From Methanobrevibacter millerae (GTDB lineage Archaea; Methanobacteriota; Methanobacteria; Methanobacteriales; Methanobacteriaceae), in contig SUTF01000007.1 in assembly GCA_015063005.1 (NCBI GenBank), positions 124,001 through 188,000 of the forward strand: a stretch of DNA of 64,000 nt, given 5' to 3'. Shown here piece after piece: positions 17,020-27,500 of this stretch (the stretch's first letter is position 1; each line of letters starts with the position of its first letter). The translations under genes and the position numbers were made by a program. The notes beneath the pieces were generated by a model that was given only the letters and a program-made list of their open reading frames with translations, was not told where the DNA came from and did not search any database.

Positions 17020-17793
17020 ATGCATAAGAAAAACCTGATTGTAGAAGGTGCTCCTGGTGTTGGAAAGACTTTTCTTGCAAAAAGGCTGGCATATTCCATT
17101 ATGGGTGAAAAGGATATCAATCGTGTAATGATGGTTCAGTTCCACCAAAGCTATTCCTATGAGGACTTTGTAATGGGCTACAGACCGTCAAAAGACGGTT
17201 TTGATTTAAGACAAGGTTCATTCTATCAGTTCTGTAAAAAGGCAGAAGAGGATTCTGAAAACGATTATTTCTTCATTATTGATGAAATAAATAGAGGTAA
17301 CTTGAGTAAAATCTTTGGTGAACTCTTTATGCTTATTGAAAATGACAAGAGAGGTTCCAAAAACAAGATTCAGCTATTGTACTCTGATGAATTGTTTTTC
17401 ATCCCAAAAAATGTTCACATCATAGGTTTGATGAATACTGCAGACAGATCATTAGCCATGATTGACTATGCGCTAAGGCGAAGATTCGCATTCTTTGACT
17501 TGAAGCCTGGTTTTTCATCTGACGGCTTTGTCAGTTATCAGAATGAATTAAATGATGAAAGATTTGACAATCTTGTTTTGGCTTTAAAAGAGTTGAATGA
17601 AGAGATTAAAAATGATGAAAGTCTTGGTGAAGGATTCAGAATCGGTCACAGCTATTTGTCAAATCTCAAGGACTGTGATAATCTGGACTTTATTGTTGAA
17701 TATGAGCTGATACCTCTTTTAAGAGAGTACTGGTTTGATGAACCTGACAAGGTAAAAATCTGGTCAGATAAGCTAAGAAGCGTGATTAATTGA
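17020..17793 (+). CDS. mcrB: McrB-type AAA+ GTPase half
   Basis: 257 residues from the ATG at 17020. The frame is in fact open from 16933, directly after the TAA of the upstream half, and the peptide between (YSPEKFLEEVYIDEN) belongs to the usual linker of this family. Walker A is GAPGVGKT (residues about 11-18), then FHQSYSYEDFVMGYRP, IIDEINRGNLSKIFGE (Walker B and surrounding), and LMNTADRSL, the NTAD motif linked to GTP use in McrB, followed by an RRR arginine-finger region. No strong binding site precedes this ATG. It may be made as a short form or need readthrough. Confidence 0.85.
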   Translation: MHKKNLIVEGAPGVGKTFLAKRLAYSIMGEKDINRVMMVQFHQSYSYEDFVMGYRPSKDGFDLRQGSFYQFCKKAEEDSENDYFFIIDEINRGNLSKIFGELFMLIENDKRGSKNKIQLLYSDELFFIPKNVHIIGLMNTADRSLAMIDYALRRRFAFFDLKPGFSSDGFVSYQNELNDERFDNLVLALKELNEEIKNDESLGEGFRIGHSYLSNLKDCDNLDFIVEYELIPLLREYWFDEPDKVKIWSDKLRSVIN

Positions 17794-18818
17794 TTAGGAT
17801 AAAAAACATTTATTATATGCTGTCCTATGCATTCTACAATCTGAATGAGGATAACTATAATAGAATCCAAACGGAAGAGTTTGAAAACACTGCCGATTTG
17901 TTCTCAGAGATTTTAGCTATTGGTGTAGCCAAGCAAATAAAGCAGGGTCTGGTTAAGGACTATATTGATGTTAAAGAAACCACCTCATCAATAAGAGGAA
18001 AGATTGAAATAACCGAATCAATCAACTCACAAAGCTTTTTGAAAAGGCAGCTTACATGTACTTATGATGAATTTAGCGTTAACTGTTATTTAAACCAGAT
18101 TTTAAAGTCAACTATGAATCTGCTTTTAAAGTCAGATATTTCCCGCAGGAACAAGAAAAGGCTTAAAAAGCTTTTGATGTATTTTGGAGAAGTTGGCCTG
18201 ATTGATTTAAAAAGCATAAATTGGAAAATACGCTTTGACCGGAACAATCAAAACTACAGAATGCTCATTGGTGTCTGTTATCTGACCGTTAAGGGACTTC
18301 TTCAGACTACCCGAAAGGGTGATATGAAGCTCATGACATTTTTAGATGATCAGAGGATGAACAGATTATATGAGAAGTTTATTTTGAACTATTATAAAAA
18401 GGAACATCCTAAAATTAATGCTTCAGCATCACAAATAAAATGGCAGCTTGATGATGAGGAGGATTTCATGCTTCCAAGAATGCAGAGTGACATAATGCTT
18501 GAATATTTAGATAAAGTTTTGATAATTGATGCAAAATACTATAAACATACTCTTCAAAGCTATTATGATGTCAATACTCTTCATTCGGCAAACCTGTATC
18601 AGGTATTTACATATGTTAAAAACAAGCAGGCTGAAAATTTGGATAAGGAAGTTTCAGGAATGCTTTTATATGCAAGAACTGATGAGGAAGTCCTGCCGGA
18701 TAATACCTATAAAATGAGTGGAAATACAATAAGTGTTAAAACATTGGATTTAAATCAGGATTTTGAATTGATTAAAGGACAATTGGATGAAATTGCTATG
18801 GGGTTATATCATGAGTGA
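17790..18818 (+). CDS. mcrC: McrC-type endonuclease subunit
   Basis: 342 residues. The TTG start overlaps the stop of the GTPase gene (TTGA) and has a GTGATT binding site 4 bases upstream, so translation is probably coupled. The N-terminal part (YYMLSYAFYNL, IKQGLVKDYIDVKE, IRGKIEITESIN) is the McrC family domain. The nuclease motif is QSDIMLEY then VLIIDAKYY (Asp near residue 232, DAK near 246), a PD-(D/E)XK core. With McrB it would form a GTP-driven, modification-dependent restriction complex. It looks intact. Confidence 0.9.
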   Translation: MIRIKNIYYMLSYAFYNLNEDNYNRIQTEEFENTADLFSEILAIGVAKQIKQGLVKDYIDVKETTSSIRGKIEITESINSQSFLKRQLTCTYDEFSVNCYLNQILKSTMNLLLKSDISRRNKKRLKKLLMYFGEVGLIDLKSINWKIRFDRNNQNYRMLIGVCYLTVKGLLQTTRKGDMKLMTFLDDQRMNRLYEKFILNYYKKEHPKINASASQIKWQLDDEEDFMLPRMQSDIMLEYLDKVLIIDAKYYKHTLQSYYDVNTLHSANLYQVFTYVKNKQAENLDKEVSGMLLYARTDEEVLPDNTYKMSGNTISVKTLDLNQDFELIKGQLDEIAMGLYHE

Positions 18819-20289
18819 AATACATTTATCAAAGTCTCGCTATTGCAGAGGCGTGCAGTGTGAAAAAATTTTATGGCTTGAAAAATACCGGCCGGATTCT
18901 TCAGCTGATGGAAATGATGCAGTTTTAGAGAAAGGCCGTGAGGTAGGGGAACTTGCAAAGGGACTCTTTGGTGAATATGAGGACATTCCCTTTGACATTG
19001 ATTTAAGCGTTTCAATTGATAAAACTGATGAACTGTTACAAAATAAGCCTAATGTCATTACTGAAGCGTCATTTTCCTATGAAAACAACTTCTGCAGCGT
19101 TGACATTTTGAAAAATGATGAGGAGGGGGTTGAAATCTATGAGGTTAAAAGCTCCACAAAAATCGATGAAGTATATATTGACGATGCATCATATCAGTAC
19201 TTTGTTTTGTCAAATCTTGGATTGAACGTCAAAAAGGTTTCAATTGTTTATATCAACAACGAATACATTAGAGGAAACGAACTGGAACTTGACAGGCTCT
19301 TTAAAATTGAGGATGTTACCTTTAAAGTCATAGAAAAGCAGGATGAAATAAAAAGCAACATTGACTTTATCAATGAGTTTATGAAAACTAATGACAGTGA
19401 ACCTGTAAAGGATATTGGTATGCATTGCTTTAAGCCTTACAGGTGTGCTTTCTGGGATTACTGTACAAAGGATTTGCCAAAGCCTAATGTCTTTGACATA
19501 GCAGGAATGTTTAGCTCTAAAAAGCTTGAAAAGTATTATGACGGCAAAGTTTCATTTGAAGATTTAAAAAATGAAAAGTTAAATCCGAAATATCTGGAGC
19601 AGATTGATTTTGAATTAAATGACCTTGAGCCTAAAATCAACAGGAAAGCTATTGAGGAAGTTTTAGATTCTCTAAACTATCCACTTTATTTCATTGACTA
19701 TGAATCCTGTCAGTATGCAGTTCCCGAGTATGCGGGCACAAAGCCCTATCAGCAGATTCCTTTCCAGTACTCTTTACATATCATTAAACAGAAAGATGCA
19801 CCACTTGAACATAAGGAATTTCTCGCAGAAGCTGATGATATGAACCTAATCAGAAACTTTGCAGAAAGCATGATTCGTGACATGCCCGAAAACGGAAGCG
19901 TAATTGTTTACAACAAGGCCTTTGAAGCAACAAGAAATAAAGAAATCGCAAGAATGTATCCTGACCTGGCAGATGAAATGAAGCGTTTCAACGACAATAT
20001 GGTTGACTTGATGATACCATTTAAAAACAGGGATTACTATACAAAGGAAATGAAAGGATCATATTCAATAAAATATGTCCTTCCCGCACTCTATCCCGAT
20101 GATCCTGAACTGGATTATTCCGAATTGTCTTTGATTCATAAGGGTGATGAGGCATCAAATGCATTTTTAAGCTTAAATGATAAGACGCCTGAAGAGCAGG
20201 CTAAAATCAGAAAAGCATTGCTTGAATACTGCAAGCTAGATACCTATGCAATGGTAAAGATATGGGAGAACTTTAATTCATTAATATAA
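18811..20289 (+). CDS. Fusion of a Cas4-like nuclease with a DUF2779 (RNase H-like) exonuclease
   Basis: 492 residues. The ATG at 18811 overlaps the end of mcrC and follows GGGGTT. The N-terminal half has EASFSYENNFCSVDIL and EVYEVKSSTKI-type PD-(D/E)XK residues, with Cys residues (for example CFKPYRCAFWDYC) that could hold an Fe-S cluster as in Cas4/AddB. From about residue 290 the DUF2779 domain shows YFIDYESCQ, VIVYNKAFE and YCKLDTYAM, which fit the acidic residues of a DEDD exonuclease. Coupling to mcrC suggests it degrades DNA opened by the McrBC complex. Binding of Fe-S is inferred. Confidence 0.8.
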   Translation: MSEIHLSKSRYCRGVQCEKILWLEKYRPDSSADGNDAVLEKGREVGELAKGLFGEYEDIPFDIDLSVSIDKTDELLQNKPNVITEASFSYENNFCSVDILKNDEEGVEIYEVKSSTKIDEVYIDDASYQYFVLSNLGLNVKKVSIVYINNEYIRGNELELDRLFKIEDVTFKVIEKQDEIKSNIDFINEFMKTNDSEPVKDIGMHCFKPYRCAFWDYCTKDLPKPNVFDIAGMFSSKKLEKYYDGKVSFEDLKNEKLNPKYLEQIDFELNDLEPKINRKAIEEVLDSLNYPLYFIDYESCQYAVPEYAGTKPYQQIPFQYSLHIIKQKDAPLEHKEFLAEADDMNLIRNFAESMIRDMPENGSVIVYNKAFEATRNKEIARMYPDLADEMKRFNDNMVDLMIPFKNRDYYTKEMKGSYSIKYVLPALYPDDPELDYSELSLIHKGDEASNAFLSLNDKTPEEQAKIRKALLEYCKLDTYAMVKIWENFNSLI

Positions 20290-20310
20290 TTGGTTAATGG
20301 TGTGATAATT

Positions 20311-20841
20311 ATGGGAATTTGTCCGAATTGCGGAAGCTGGGTTGATGAAGGAGACATATGCATGAACTGTGGCGGCAGTTACAGTTATAATGATGATGAA
20401 GAAGATGATGATTCATATACACTATCAGATAAACCTATGCCTATTGAATTGAGTAGGGAAGCCTGGAATTTATATATGGATTTTAAAGAGGATCTTGCAC
20501 TTATTAAAATTAATGAGGCATTGGAGCATAATGACAAAGATTATGATAACTGGAATATGAAAGCAATTATTCTTGAGGCTTTAAAAAGGTATGCTGAATC
20601 AGAGGAGTGTTATGACAGATCACTGGAACTGTCTGCGGAAAAAGTGGTTTTTGAAAATAAGGCAAGAATGCTTTATGACTGGGCATCTCAGTTACTTGAA
20701 GAGGACAAAGCGGATGAGGCAAAACAGGTCATCAAAAGAGCAATAGATTCAATTCCCCGAGATAGTGAGGAAAACATTAGAAAATATTTTGATTTGAGAA
20801 ATTCAATTAACTTCCGCATCAGTCATGAAAAAACGTATTGA
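20311..20841 (+). CDS. Zinc-ribbon TPR protein, last gene of the McrBC-type operon
   Basis: 176 residues. The ATG at 20311 follows GGTGTGATAATT; an earlier TTG at 20290 is in frame but lacks a binding site. An N-terminal zinc ribbon (CPNCGSWVDEGDICMNCGG) and an acidic stretch lead into TPR-like helices (AWNLYMDFKEDLALIKI, NWNMKAIILEALKRYAESEECYDRSLEL). The helical part is clearly related to the TPR region of the HIRAN protein at 4021-4893. It begins 21 bases after the nuclease gene. An adaptor role for the nuclease complex is possible but unproven. Confidence 0.75.
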   Translation: MGICPNCGSWVDEGDICMNCGGSYSYNDDEEDDDSYTLSDKPMPIELSREAWNLYMDFKEDLALIKINEALEHNDKDYDNWNMKAIILEALKRYAESEECYDRSLELSAEKVVFENKARMLYDWASQLLEEDKADEAKQVIKRAIDSIPRDSEENIRKYFDLRNSINFRISHEKTY

Positions 20842-20876
20842 TGGTGTGAATAACAGGAATGAAATAAAGATGGATG

Positions 20877-20921
20877 GTTAATAATTAAGAAAAATAAAGT
20901 CAGCCTATCTTAATTATTAAC
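20877..20921 (+). terminator. 13-bp perfect hairpin after the McrBC-type operon
   Basis: GTTAATAATTAAG at 20877-20889 pairs perfectly with CTTAATTATTAAC at 20909-20921, leaving a 19-base loop. It starts 35 bases after the last stop codon. No T-run follows, so it may stabilise the transcript end rather than terminate it alone. The half-site resembles the palindromes at 12819 and 52655. Confidence 0.5.
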
Positions 20922-21052
20922 ATATGACTTTTCATATTCCAACATTATCATATTACTATTAATCTTTTATTTTAATATAATTTTACTTTTTATCTAAATC
21001 TTTTTATTAAATTACTAACAAAGTAATTATTGATTATGTACGGAGTTATATT

Positions 21053-24000
21053 ATGGCAATTGAATTGAATGAGGAACAAAAAACTATAGTTCAATATGGT
21101 GGTGAGAAATTCTTAAGCGTTCAGGCAGGACCTGGTTCCGGAAAAACCCGTGTAATTGTTGAGAAAGTAAAATATATGGTTAATGAGTTGGGTGTTAATC
21201 CTGAAAGCTTTCTTATTATTACATTTTCAACCAAGGCTGCAGATGAGCTTAAAGACAGGCTGATTGAGGGTGAAATTCCTGCAAGCGATGTTCAGAAGAT
21301 GCAGATTTCAACAATCCATTCTTTTTGTTTAAAAATTCTTGAAGATACAGGTACCGTTGGCCTGGACATCATTGCTGAAGGCGACAAGCAGAATCTTTTC
21401 ATCAAAAAGCATCTGAAGGATTTGGGCTTTGAGAAAGAGTCACATTTAAGAAGCTATGAGATTGACAAGGTTATTGGAAAGTATGATGAATACTCAACAT
21501 TCAATGTGGATACTGAGGCTTTGGCTGATTATCTTGAAGATAATTTCCCGGTTTCCTCGGATTTTATTGAATTTGTCTCTAATTATATGGATGAAAATGA
21601 TGGTGAGTTTCCAATTGATGAGGTAAATGAAAACGATGAGTTTAAAAAGTCATATAATAATGCAAAACACATCCAGATTGCCAAATCATTTAATGCATAT
21701 CTTGATTTGCTTGAAAGGGAAAATTCCATTGACTACAATCAGATGCAGATAAAGGCACTCTCAAAAATGAATGAGGGTTATATGCCTAAATATACTAATA
21801 TCCTGATTGATGAGTTTCAGGATTCAGATCCGGTTCAGATGCAGCTCTTTAAAAAGTTCATTGAAAGTCCTGAGACTGATTCATTCACCGTTGTAGGTGA
21901 CATTAACCAGAGCATCTACGGATTCAGGGGGTCAAACAAAAACTATTTCAAGGAACTTTCAGATGAATACTCTGATAAGTTTTTAGAAGTATTTTTATCA
22001 ACAAATTACCGCTCAACTGCTGAGATAATTGACATATCAGAGGATTTTATCAAACCTCACTCTTCAAATGATTTAATAAAAGCCAAATGCGGAAGCGCAA
22101 AGACCAATGAAGTATATTATATGACAAGCGAGGATAAAAAGGCCGAAGCCCAAAATATTCTTGATGTGATTAAGCATATCCTTGAAGATGAAAGGATGAG
22201 ACCATCAGATATCGGAATACTTTTAAGGTCAGTTAAAAGCTCCTCTTCATGCTTTAACACACTGGTTGAGCTTTTTGAGAAAAATGATATTAACTACCAG
22301 GTCAGGGGAACAGGAGATTTGGCGGATAATGATGATTTAAAGTATATCTTGACACTCATGTATTATCTCATTCAGGATGATGACCCGTACTACACATTCG
22401 TTCCCCGTGAAACTGCAGACTGGCTTAACTTGAAAACATTGACTGGTGAGAATGCTCTTTTTGAGCTTTCCAGTGATACAAAAGCTATTTTAAATGACTT
22501 GCAGGAGCGCTTTGAAAAAGAAGTCGTTGAAATGGATAAGATTGTATGCTCAGAAAACGAAGGCTGGGGAAGAGGAATCAGAAAATTCAATGGAATATTT
22601 AGTAAAGAAAACAAGCGTAAGGATGAAGTATTCGGCTGTGTCAAAAAGCCAATACTTTCAGATGAGAATTTAATTAAATATGGCATAACAGATGAAAATG
22701 ATTTGGCATTCTTTAAGAAATTGAACGAACTGAAAGTTAAAGTCAATGCCGAGAAATACTATGACAGACCAACCGTATCTGAAACATACTTTGAACTGCT
22801 CTGTGACATTACCGGTTATTTGGACTATGACCTTGTTGTAAATGACGAGGAAACCGTTAATAATTTTGCTGCTATCATTCCATCCATATCCGTCTATGGT
22901 GAAGTGATGTATGACAGAAGTCTTCGAGGAGCATTCTGGTTTATTAAAAACTCACTTAAAAAACTTGACTCCTATAAGTCGGATGAGGATGCAGTCCAGA
23001 TTATGACAGTCCACAAATCAAAAGGCCTTGAGTTTCCGGTAGTGATACTGGCGTCCCTCAGGGAAAACGGCTTTCCAACAGCATTTAAAAAAGCTGATGA
23101 TGAATCCGTTGAATACATACCTGAAGAGTTTTTAGGATTTGACAAGTACGACGGTGATGCTGAAACTTCACATATCGAGGAAGAGGAAAGAGTAATATAT
23201 GTTGCAAAAACCCGTGCCGAAGATGAGCTTATACTTTCAAGCATAGGTGAAGCTCCAGAGTGTGTTAGTGATGTAATTAATATTAATGAATACTGCAGGG
23301 AAATTGATTTGGATAATGTAGAAATTAACATTTTAGAACCGTCACATGTAGATGAAGAGGAAGAAATTGTCAACTTAAGTTTCACCGCCCTTGAAAATTA
23401 CAATGAGTGTCCATTTAAATACAAGTTATCCAATGAACTTGGATTAAATGTTGGTCAGAAAAAGGAAATCGATGATGGAATATTCATCCACTCAGCACTC
23501 GAAATTGTTAATAAAAAAATCAAGGCAAATGAAAATGAATATGTCGGTGATGAAGAGGTTTCACGAACTGTTGAAATATTATTCGAAAAGGCTAATTTAA
23601 AGTTTAAGGAAGAGCGTCCTGAAAAATATGGCGAGAAATTGGAATCAATTACCAAAGACGTAATCAGATACTACCATGAAGTTGGAAATGACTTATTTAT
23701 TGTAAACAGTGAATATCCGTTCTACGTCAAAGGCGAAAACTACACATTCTCCGGAATAGTTGATTTGATATATGAAAAAGACGGCAAACTGGGAATCTTG
23801 GATTATAAAAATACTTCACTTGTTAGTCGGGAGTATCTGGCTAAATACAGAAAGCAGCTTCATTTCTATGTAATGGCACTGCGTGATGAGAACAAGGAAT
23901 TTGACGGTCATAAAATTGATGAGATTCAGATTTATGCAATCAAATATAAGAAAGGCAATAAACTGTTCTCCTTTGATATAGATGATGACTATATTGAAGA

Positions 24001-24109
24001 GCTGAAAAAAGAATTGGTTGATACTGCTGAAAAGATTAGAAATGATCACTTTGTTGCTGATTGTGCTGACTGTTCAGGTTGTGCTTATAGAAAGATTTGT
24101 AAAAAGTAA
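21053..24109 (+). CDS. UvrD/Rep-family helicase fused to a PD-(D/E)XK nuclease with Fe-S motif
   Basis: 1018 residues. Helicase motifs are in order: QAGPGSGKT (24-32), ILIDEFQDSD, VVGDINQSIYGFRGS, MTVHKSKGLEF and YVAKTRAEDEL. The C-terminal nuclease has GIVDLIY (Asp 904) and ILDYKN (Asp 917, Lys 919). An upstream Cys (NECPFKYKL) plus the closing CADCSGCAYRKIC fit the four-cysteine Fe-S cluster of AddB/Cas4-type nucleases. This resembles one-chain AddA/RecB-like helicase-nucleases that resect DNA ends. An inverted repeat, AATTACT...AGTAATT, lies at 21010-21028 before the start. Fragments of a related gene remain at 24380 and 31903. Confidence 0.9.
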   Translation: MAIELNEEQKTIVQYGGEKFLSVQAGPGSGKTRVIVEKVKYMVNELGVNPESFLIITFSTKAADELKDRLIEGEIPASDVQKMQISTIHSFCLKILEDTGTVGLDIIAEGDKQNLFIKKHLKDLGFEKESHLRSYEIDKVIGKYDEYSTFNVDTEALADYLEDNFPVSSDFIEFVSNYMDENDGEFPIDEVNENDEFKKSYNNAKHIQIAKSFNAYLDLLERENSIDYNQMQIKALSKMNEGYMPKYTNILIDEFQDSDPVQMQLFKKFIESPETDSFTVVGDINQSIYGFRGSNKNYFKELSDEYSDKFLEVFLSTNYRSTAEIIDISEDFIKPHSSNDLIKAKCGSAKTNEVYYMTSEDKKAEAQNILDVIKHILEDERMRPSDIGILLRSVKSSSSCFNTLVELFEKNDINYQVRGTGDLADNDDLKYILTLMYYLIQDDDPYYTFVPRETADWLNLKTLTGENALFELSSDTKAILNDLQERFEKEVVEMDKIVCSENEGWGRGIRKFNGIFSKENKRKDEVFGCVKKPILSDENLIKYGITDENDLAFFKKLNELKVKVNAEKYYDRPTVSETYFELLCDITGYLDYDLVVNDEETVNNFAAIIPSISVYGEVMYDRSLRGAFWFIKNSLKKLDSYKSDEDAVQIMTVHKSKGLEFPVVILASLRENGFPTAFKKADDESVEYIPEEFLGFDKYDGDAETSHIEEEERVIYVAKTRAEDELILSSIGEAPECVSDVININEYCREIDLDNVEINILEPSHVDEEEEIVNLSFTALENYNECPFKYKLSNELGLNVGQKKEIDDGIFIHSALEIVNKKIKANENEYVGDEEVSRTVEILFEKANLKFKEERPEKYGEKLESITKDVIRYYHEVGNDLFIVNSEYPFYVKGENYTFSGIVDLIYEKDGKLGILDYKNTSLVSREYLAKYRKQLHFYVMALRDENKEFDGHKIDEIQIYAIKYKKGNKLFSFDIDDDYIEELKKELVDTAEKIRNDHFVADCADCSGCAYRKICKK

Positions 24110-24131
24110 TTATTTTAATGTGAGTGATACG

Positions 24132-24350
24132 ATGGATTTATTTGAAAATAAAAAACATGATTTAACAATAGGTGAATTAAAGCAAATGATAAATGAAATT
24201 CCAGATGATAAAGAAGTAATCATTGAATATGGTTTAGTGACATCTGATGAAAATAAAGAATGTAGCATTCATCAAAATTTAAAAGAAGTTATTGATGATG
24301 ATAAATCTGTATATTTAAAAGGATATGCGGATTTGGAATATTGGGAGTAA
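24132..24350 (+). CDS. Small acidic protein of unknown function
   Basis: 72 residues. The ATG at 24132 follows GAGTGATAC and lies 22 bases after the helicase-nuclease gene, so co-transcription is likely. The sequence begins MDLFENKKHDLTIGELKQMI, then a basic-free acidic body (NEIPDDKEVIIEYGLV) and ends DLEYWE. The spacing of hydrophobic residues suggests a small alpha/beta fold. The 'LTIGELKQMINEIPDDKEVII' opening is reminiscent of small DUF-type proteins that follow phage or plasmid genes. No family is certain. Confidence 0.65.
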   Translation: MDLFENKKHDLTIGELKQMINEIPDDKEVIIEYGLVTSDENKECSIHQNLKEVIDDDKSVYLKGYADLEYWE

Positions 24351-24379
24351 TTAAAACTTTCAAGAATAGAAAATGCAAT

Positions 24380-24460
24380 ATTGAAGAGCTTTAAAATAGT
24401 TGAAAAACACTGAAAATATCCGTTATTGTAGTGGTTATTTAAGAAAGATTTGTAAAAAGC
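24380..24460 (+). pseudogene. Relic of the 3' end of a helicase-nuclease gene
   Basis: This stretch repeats, in degraded form, the last part of the gene at 21053-24109: TTGAAGAGCT at 24381 matches the corresponding place in the intact gene, and TAGAAAGATTTGTAAAAAG is nearly repeated as TAAGAAAGATTTGTAAAAAG. The intact Fe-S motif end (SGCAYRKICKK) corresponds to SGYLRKICKK here. No start or open frame of useful length is present. Confidence 0.65.
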
Positions 24461-24476
24461 GATTTATTAAATATTT

Positions 24477-24500
24477 AGTTAGAATCATATGATTCTAACT
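24477..24500. terminator. Perfect 24-base palindrome, AGAATCAT type
   Basis: AGTTAGAATCAT is followed directly by its exact reverse complement. ATATTTTTG follows. It lies between the helicase relic and the promoter of the reverse transcriptase gene. The core AGAATCAT...ATGATTCT is shared with the hairpin at 10244. It is probably a terminator, but a protein-binding palindrome is equally compatible. Confidence 0.55.
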
Positions 24501-24581
24501 ATATTTTTGAAAAAGATGTATTGTTTTTAATATATCATAATAAACATAAGTTAATTATATTATTATAACTAAACTATCATT

Positions 24582-27500
24582 ATGGATGCTATGAAAACAC
24601 CTGATGAAATCGTTTTAACTCAGTTAACTAATCAGTTAAGGAGTGCTTATAGAAAGTGTAAAACAACAATTTATTATGATAATTACAGCTCAATTCAAAG
24701 ATTAGAGTTATCTAATTTTGAGAAAAGCCCTATGATTTATGAAATTGAATATAATATGGTCGAATTTTTCCAGGAATTGGCTAAAATAATATTTGATGAA
24801 GATGAATTTGATGCATTAACTGATTTTATTTGCGATAAAATTGATGTAATTGCTTTCCCAAAGCATGTGGCTGAAGGGGATAAAAAAGAAAATGAAGTTA
24901 TTCGCAATTTCCATCTAAATAATTTTAACATGGATAAATTGCATTATTTTATTGATTTGCCTATTATTGGACATGTAATAGGAGTTTTATGGATTTTAAG
25001 GTGCGGATATTTATTAGATGATAAATTATACAAGAATTGTTATGGTAATCGTTTAAATTATTATCTTTTGGATAAGCTACGCAATAAAAAAAGTGAATAT
25101 TATGTTGAAAATGATTGCATGGAGTTCACTCCTTTCCTATTTAATCCATATTATCAGAATTATCAGTCTTGGAGAGATAATGGATTGGAAAGTGTAAACA
25201 AATTATTGGATGATAAGAAAAATGCAATAATGATTTCATTGGACTTGAAAGAATATTTTCACAGATCATTAATAGATTTTAGGCAATTAAACAAAGACCT
25301 TATGGATACAAGAAAATATATCAATGAAAAGTTTAATTATTCAAATGAAAGTAGTCCAGAAGATGAATACAACATCGAAATTGATAATAGATTAACAAAA
25401 TTCATTGAAAAAGTTTTCAAATCTTATTCGGATAAATTTGACAGACAATATTCCTCTAAAACATTAAGCAATAGAAAAATCAACACTGACAAGTATCCTA
25501 TGATTCCAGTTGGCTTTTCACCATCATTAATTATTTCAAATTGGAATCTGCAGGGCTTTGATCAGGCTATTGTTGAAAATGTCCGACCGCATTATTATGG
25601 TCGATATGTGGATGACATTTTAATTGTACTTGGATCACATGAAAAAAGTGAATCCCACGGTTTGCAGCAAATAGAGGAAAAGACATTTGATGAGTTAATT
25701 GAGAGATATTTGACGGATAGAGACTATCCTAAAGCACATATCTTTAAAAAACAGAAAAGAAAAAATGAAAATATTTATAGAATCCATAATCAAAAATTTA
25801 AAAATTCTAGGGGTACACTAATTAAATATCACTATGAAGGCCTTGAAATACAGGGTTCCAAATTAAAAACATATTTTTTCTCACATAAATATTCAAATGC
25901 AATGATTGAAAACTTTAAAAATGAAATTAGAAAAAATTCAAGCGAATTCAGATTAATGCATGATTTGGACTCAATCAAACAGGATTTTAAGGAAAATCTC
26001 TATAAAATCAACTATAAGGAATCCATTAATAAAATCAGAGACATTAATAATGTTGATGTAAACAAGTTTGAAATTTCCAAAATCCTTTCACGTATCAATT
26101 GGATATCCTCAGATACTACTGATACTATAGATGATGAACTGATAAAGAATATGGTTGATGCGTTTAAAGGAAAAATATTTGATTATCTAACACTTTGGGA
26201 TAAATTGTTCACATTGCTTGTAATAAACAATAAGTATGACCAGTTGCATGATTTGATAAGGTATATTCAGAGAAATATTGCAAATATCACATATGTTCCA
26301 ATTAAAGAAAATTCCTATAAATTTGTTATTAAAGAAGTAAATGATGCAGATGTCGTTAAAAAGTCTTTAATGAAATATTTATACTATAATTTAAATCGTG
26401 TCTTTTCATTAAAGTTTAATCCAAGCATTAAAAAAATCATTGATGAAGTGCAAGGTGGATTTCCACTTGACATGGAAGTCAATTTCGTTAATCAAATTTC
26501 CAATTGTCTATATGCATCAATGCAGAATACCTCTTTCATGAGATATCCTTTACAGGATTTATCTTATATTTTTGAGGATTTTGACGGATCAGAATCATTT
26601 GACCTGATTAAACAAAAAAATGGTTGTAGAAAATTGTTTGAAGGCTTTTGCTATCCTAGATTTATTAAATTGCATGAATGCATCCTACATACCATAAATA
26701 ATGAATTGTTCTGCAAACTAAAGACAAATCCAGAGGAATATCTGGATGATCCTCATAAATTTTTAAATGATTATTTGGAAAAGAAAAATGTTGATAACTT
26801 AAACAGTACATGGGATTACATAGAAAATGCATTTGACATTTATCAGAAGAAAAACTTCGCAAATGACAAAAACATGTATAAAGATTATATTAAAAAGAAT
26901 TGCGGCCTAAACTGCAGTGAAGATTCACATTGTCCTTTAAAAATTTATGATGAAACCCAATTCAAGGACGTTAATGTAATAAAAATATTGGGCAATCGTA
27001 AAAACAGAATAAAAGTGGGATTGTTAAACACCAATATCAACTTTAATAATTTTGAAAATCGCATCCTTAGAAAGCCCGACTTGTCTTCAAAGCGTTTTGA
27101 TAAAATAAAACTGCTGATTAACGAATCAATCAAAAAGAATGTTGATTTATTGGTAATGCCCGAAATGTATATTCCATATGAATGGATTGAAAGCATAGTA
27201 AAAATATCAAAAGACCATCAGATGGCAATAGTGTTTGGAGTAGAGCCAATAGAACATAAAGATAAACTTGGAAATTATATAATGATGGCAATGCCTTTCA
27301 TATATAATGACAAGTATCATGAATGTGTCCTTATGTACAGGCCAAAAAATCATTATTCTTCACAAGAAATGATGCAATTTGAAAAATATGAAATGAAAAT
27401 CAACAATGAAGACATTGCCAAATATTACATGTGCATCTGGAATGATATTCATATTGTTCCATATTGCTCCTATGAAATTGCAAGCATAGATGACAGAAGC

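Noticed and set aside
22390..23385. Minus-strand frames of 118 and 137 codons inside the helicase-nuclease gene
   Set aside because: Ser-rich antisense shadows of a well-supported helicase gene.
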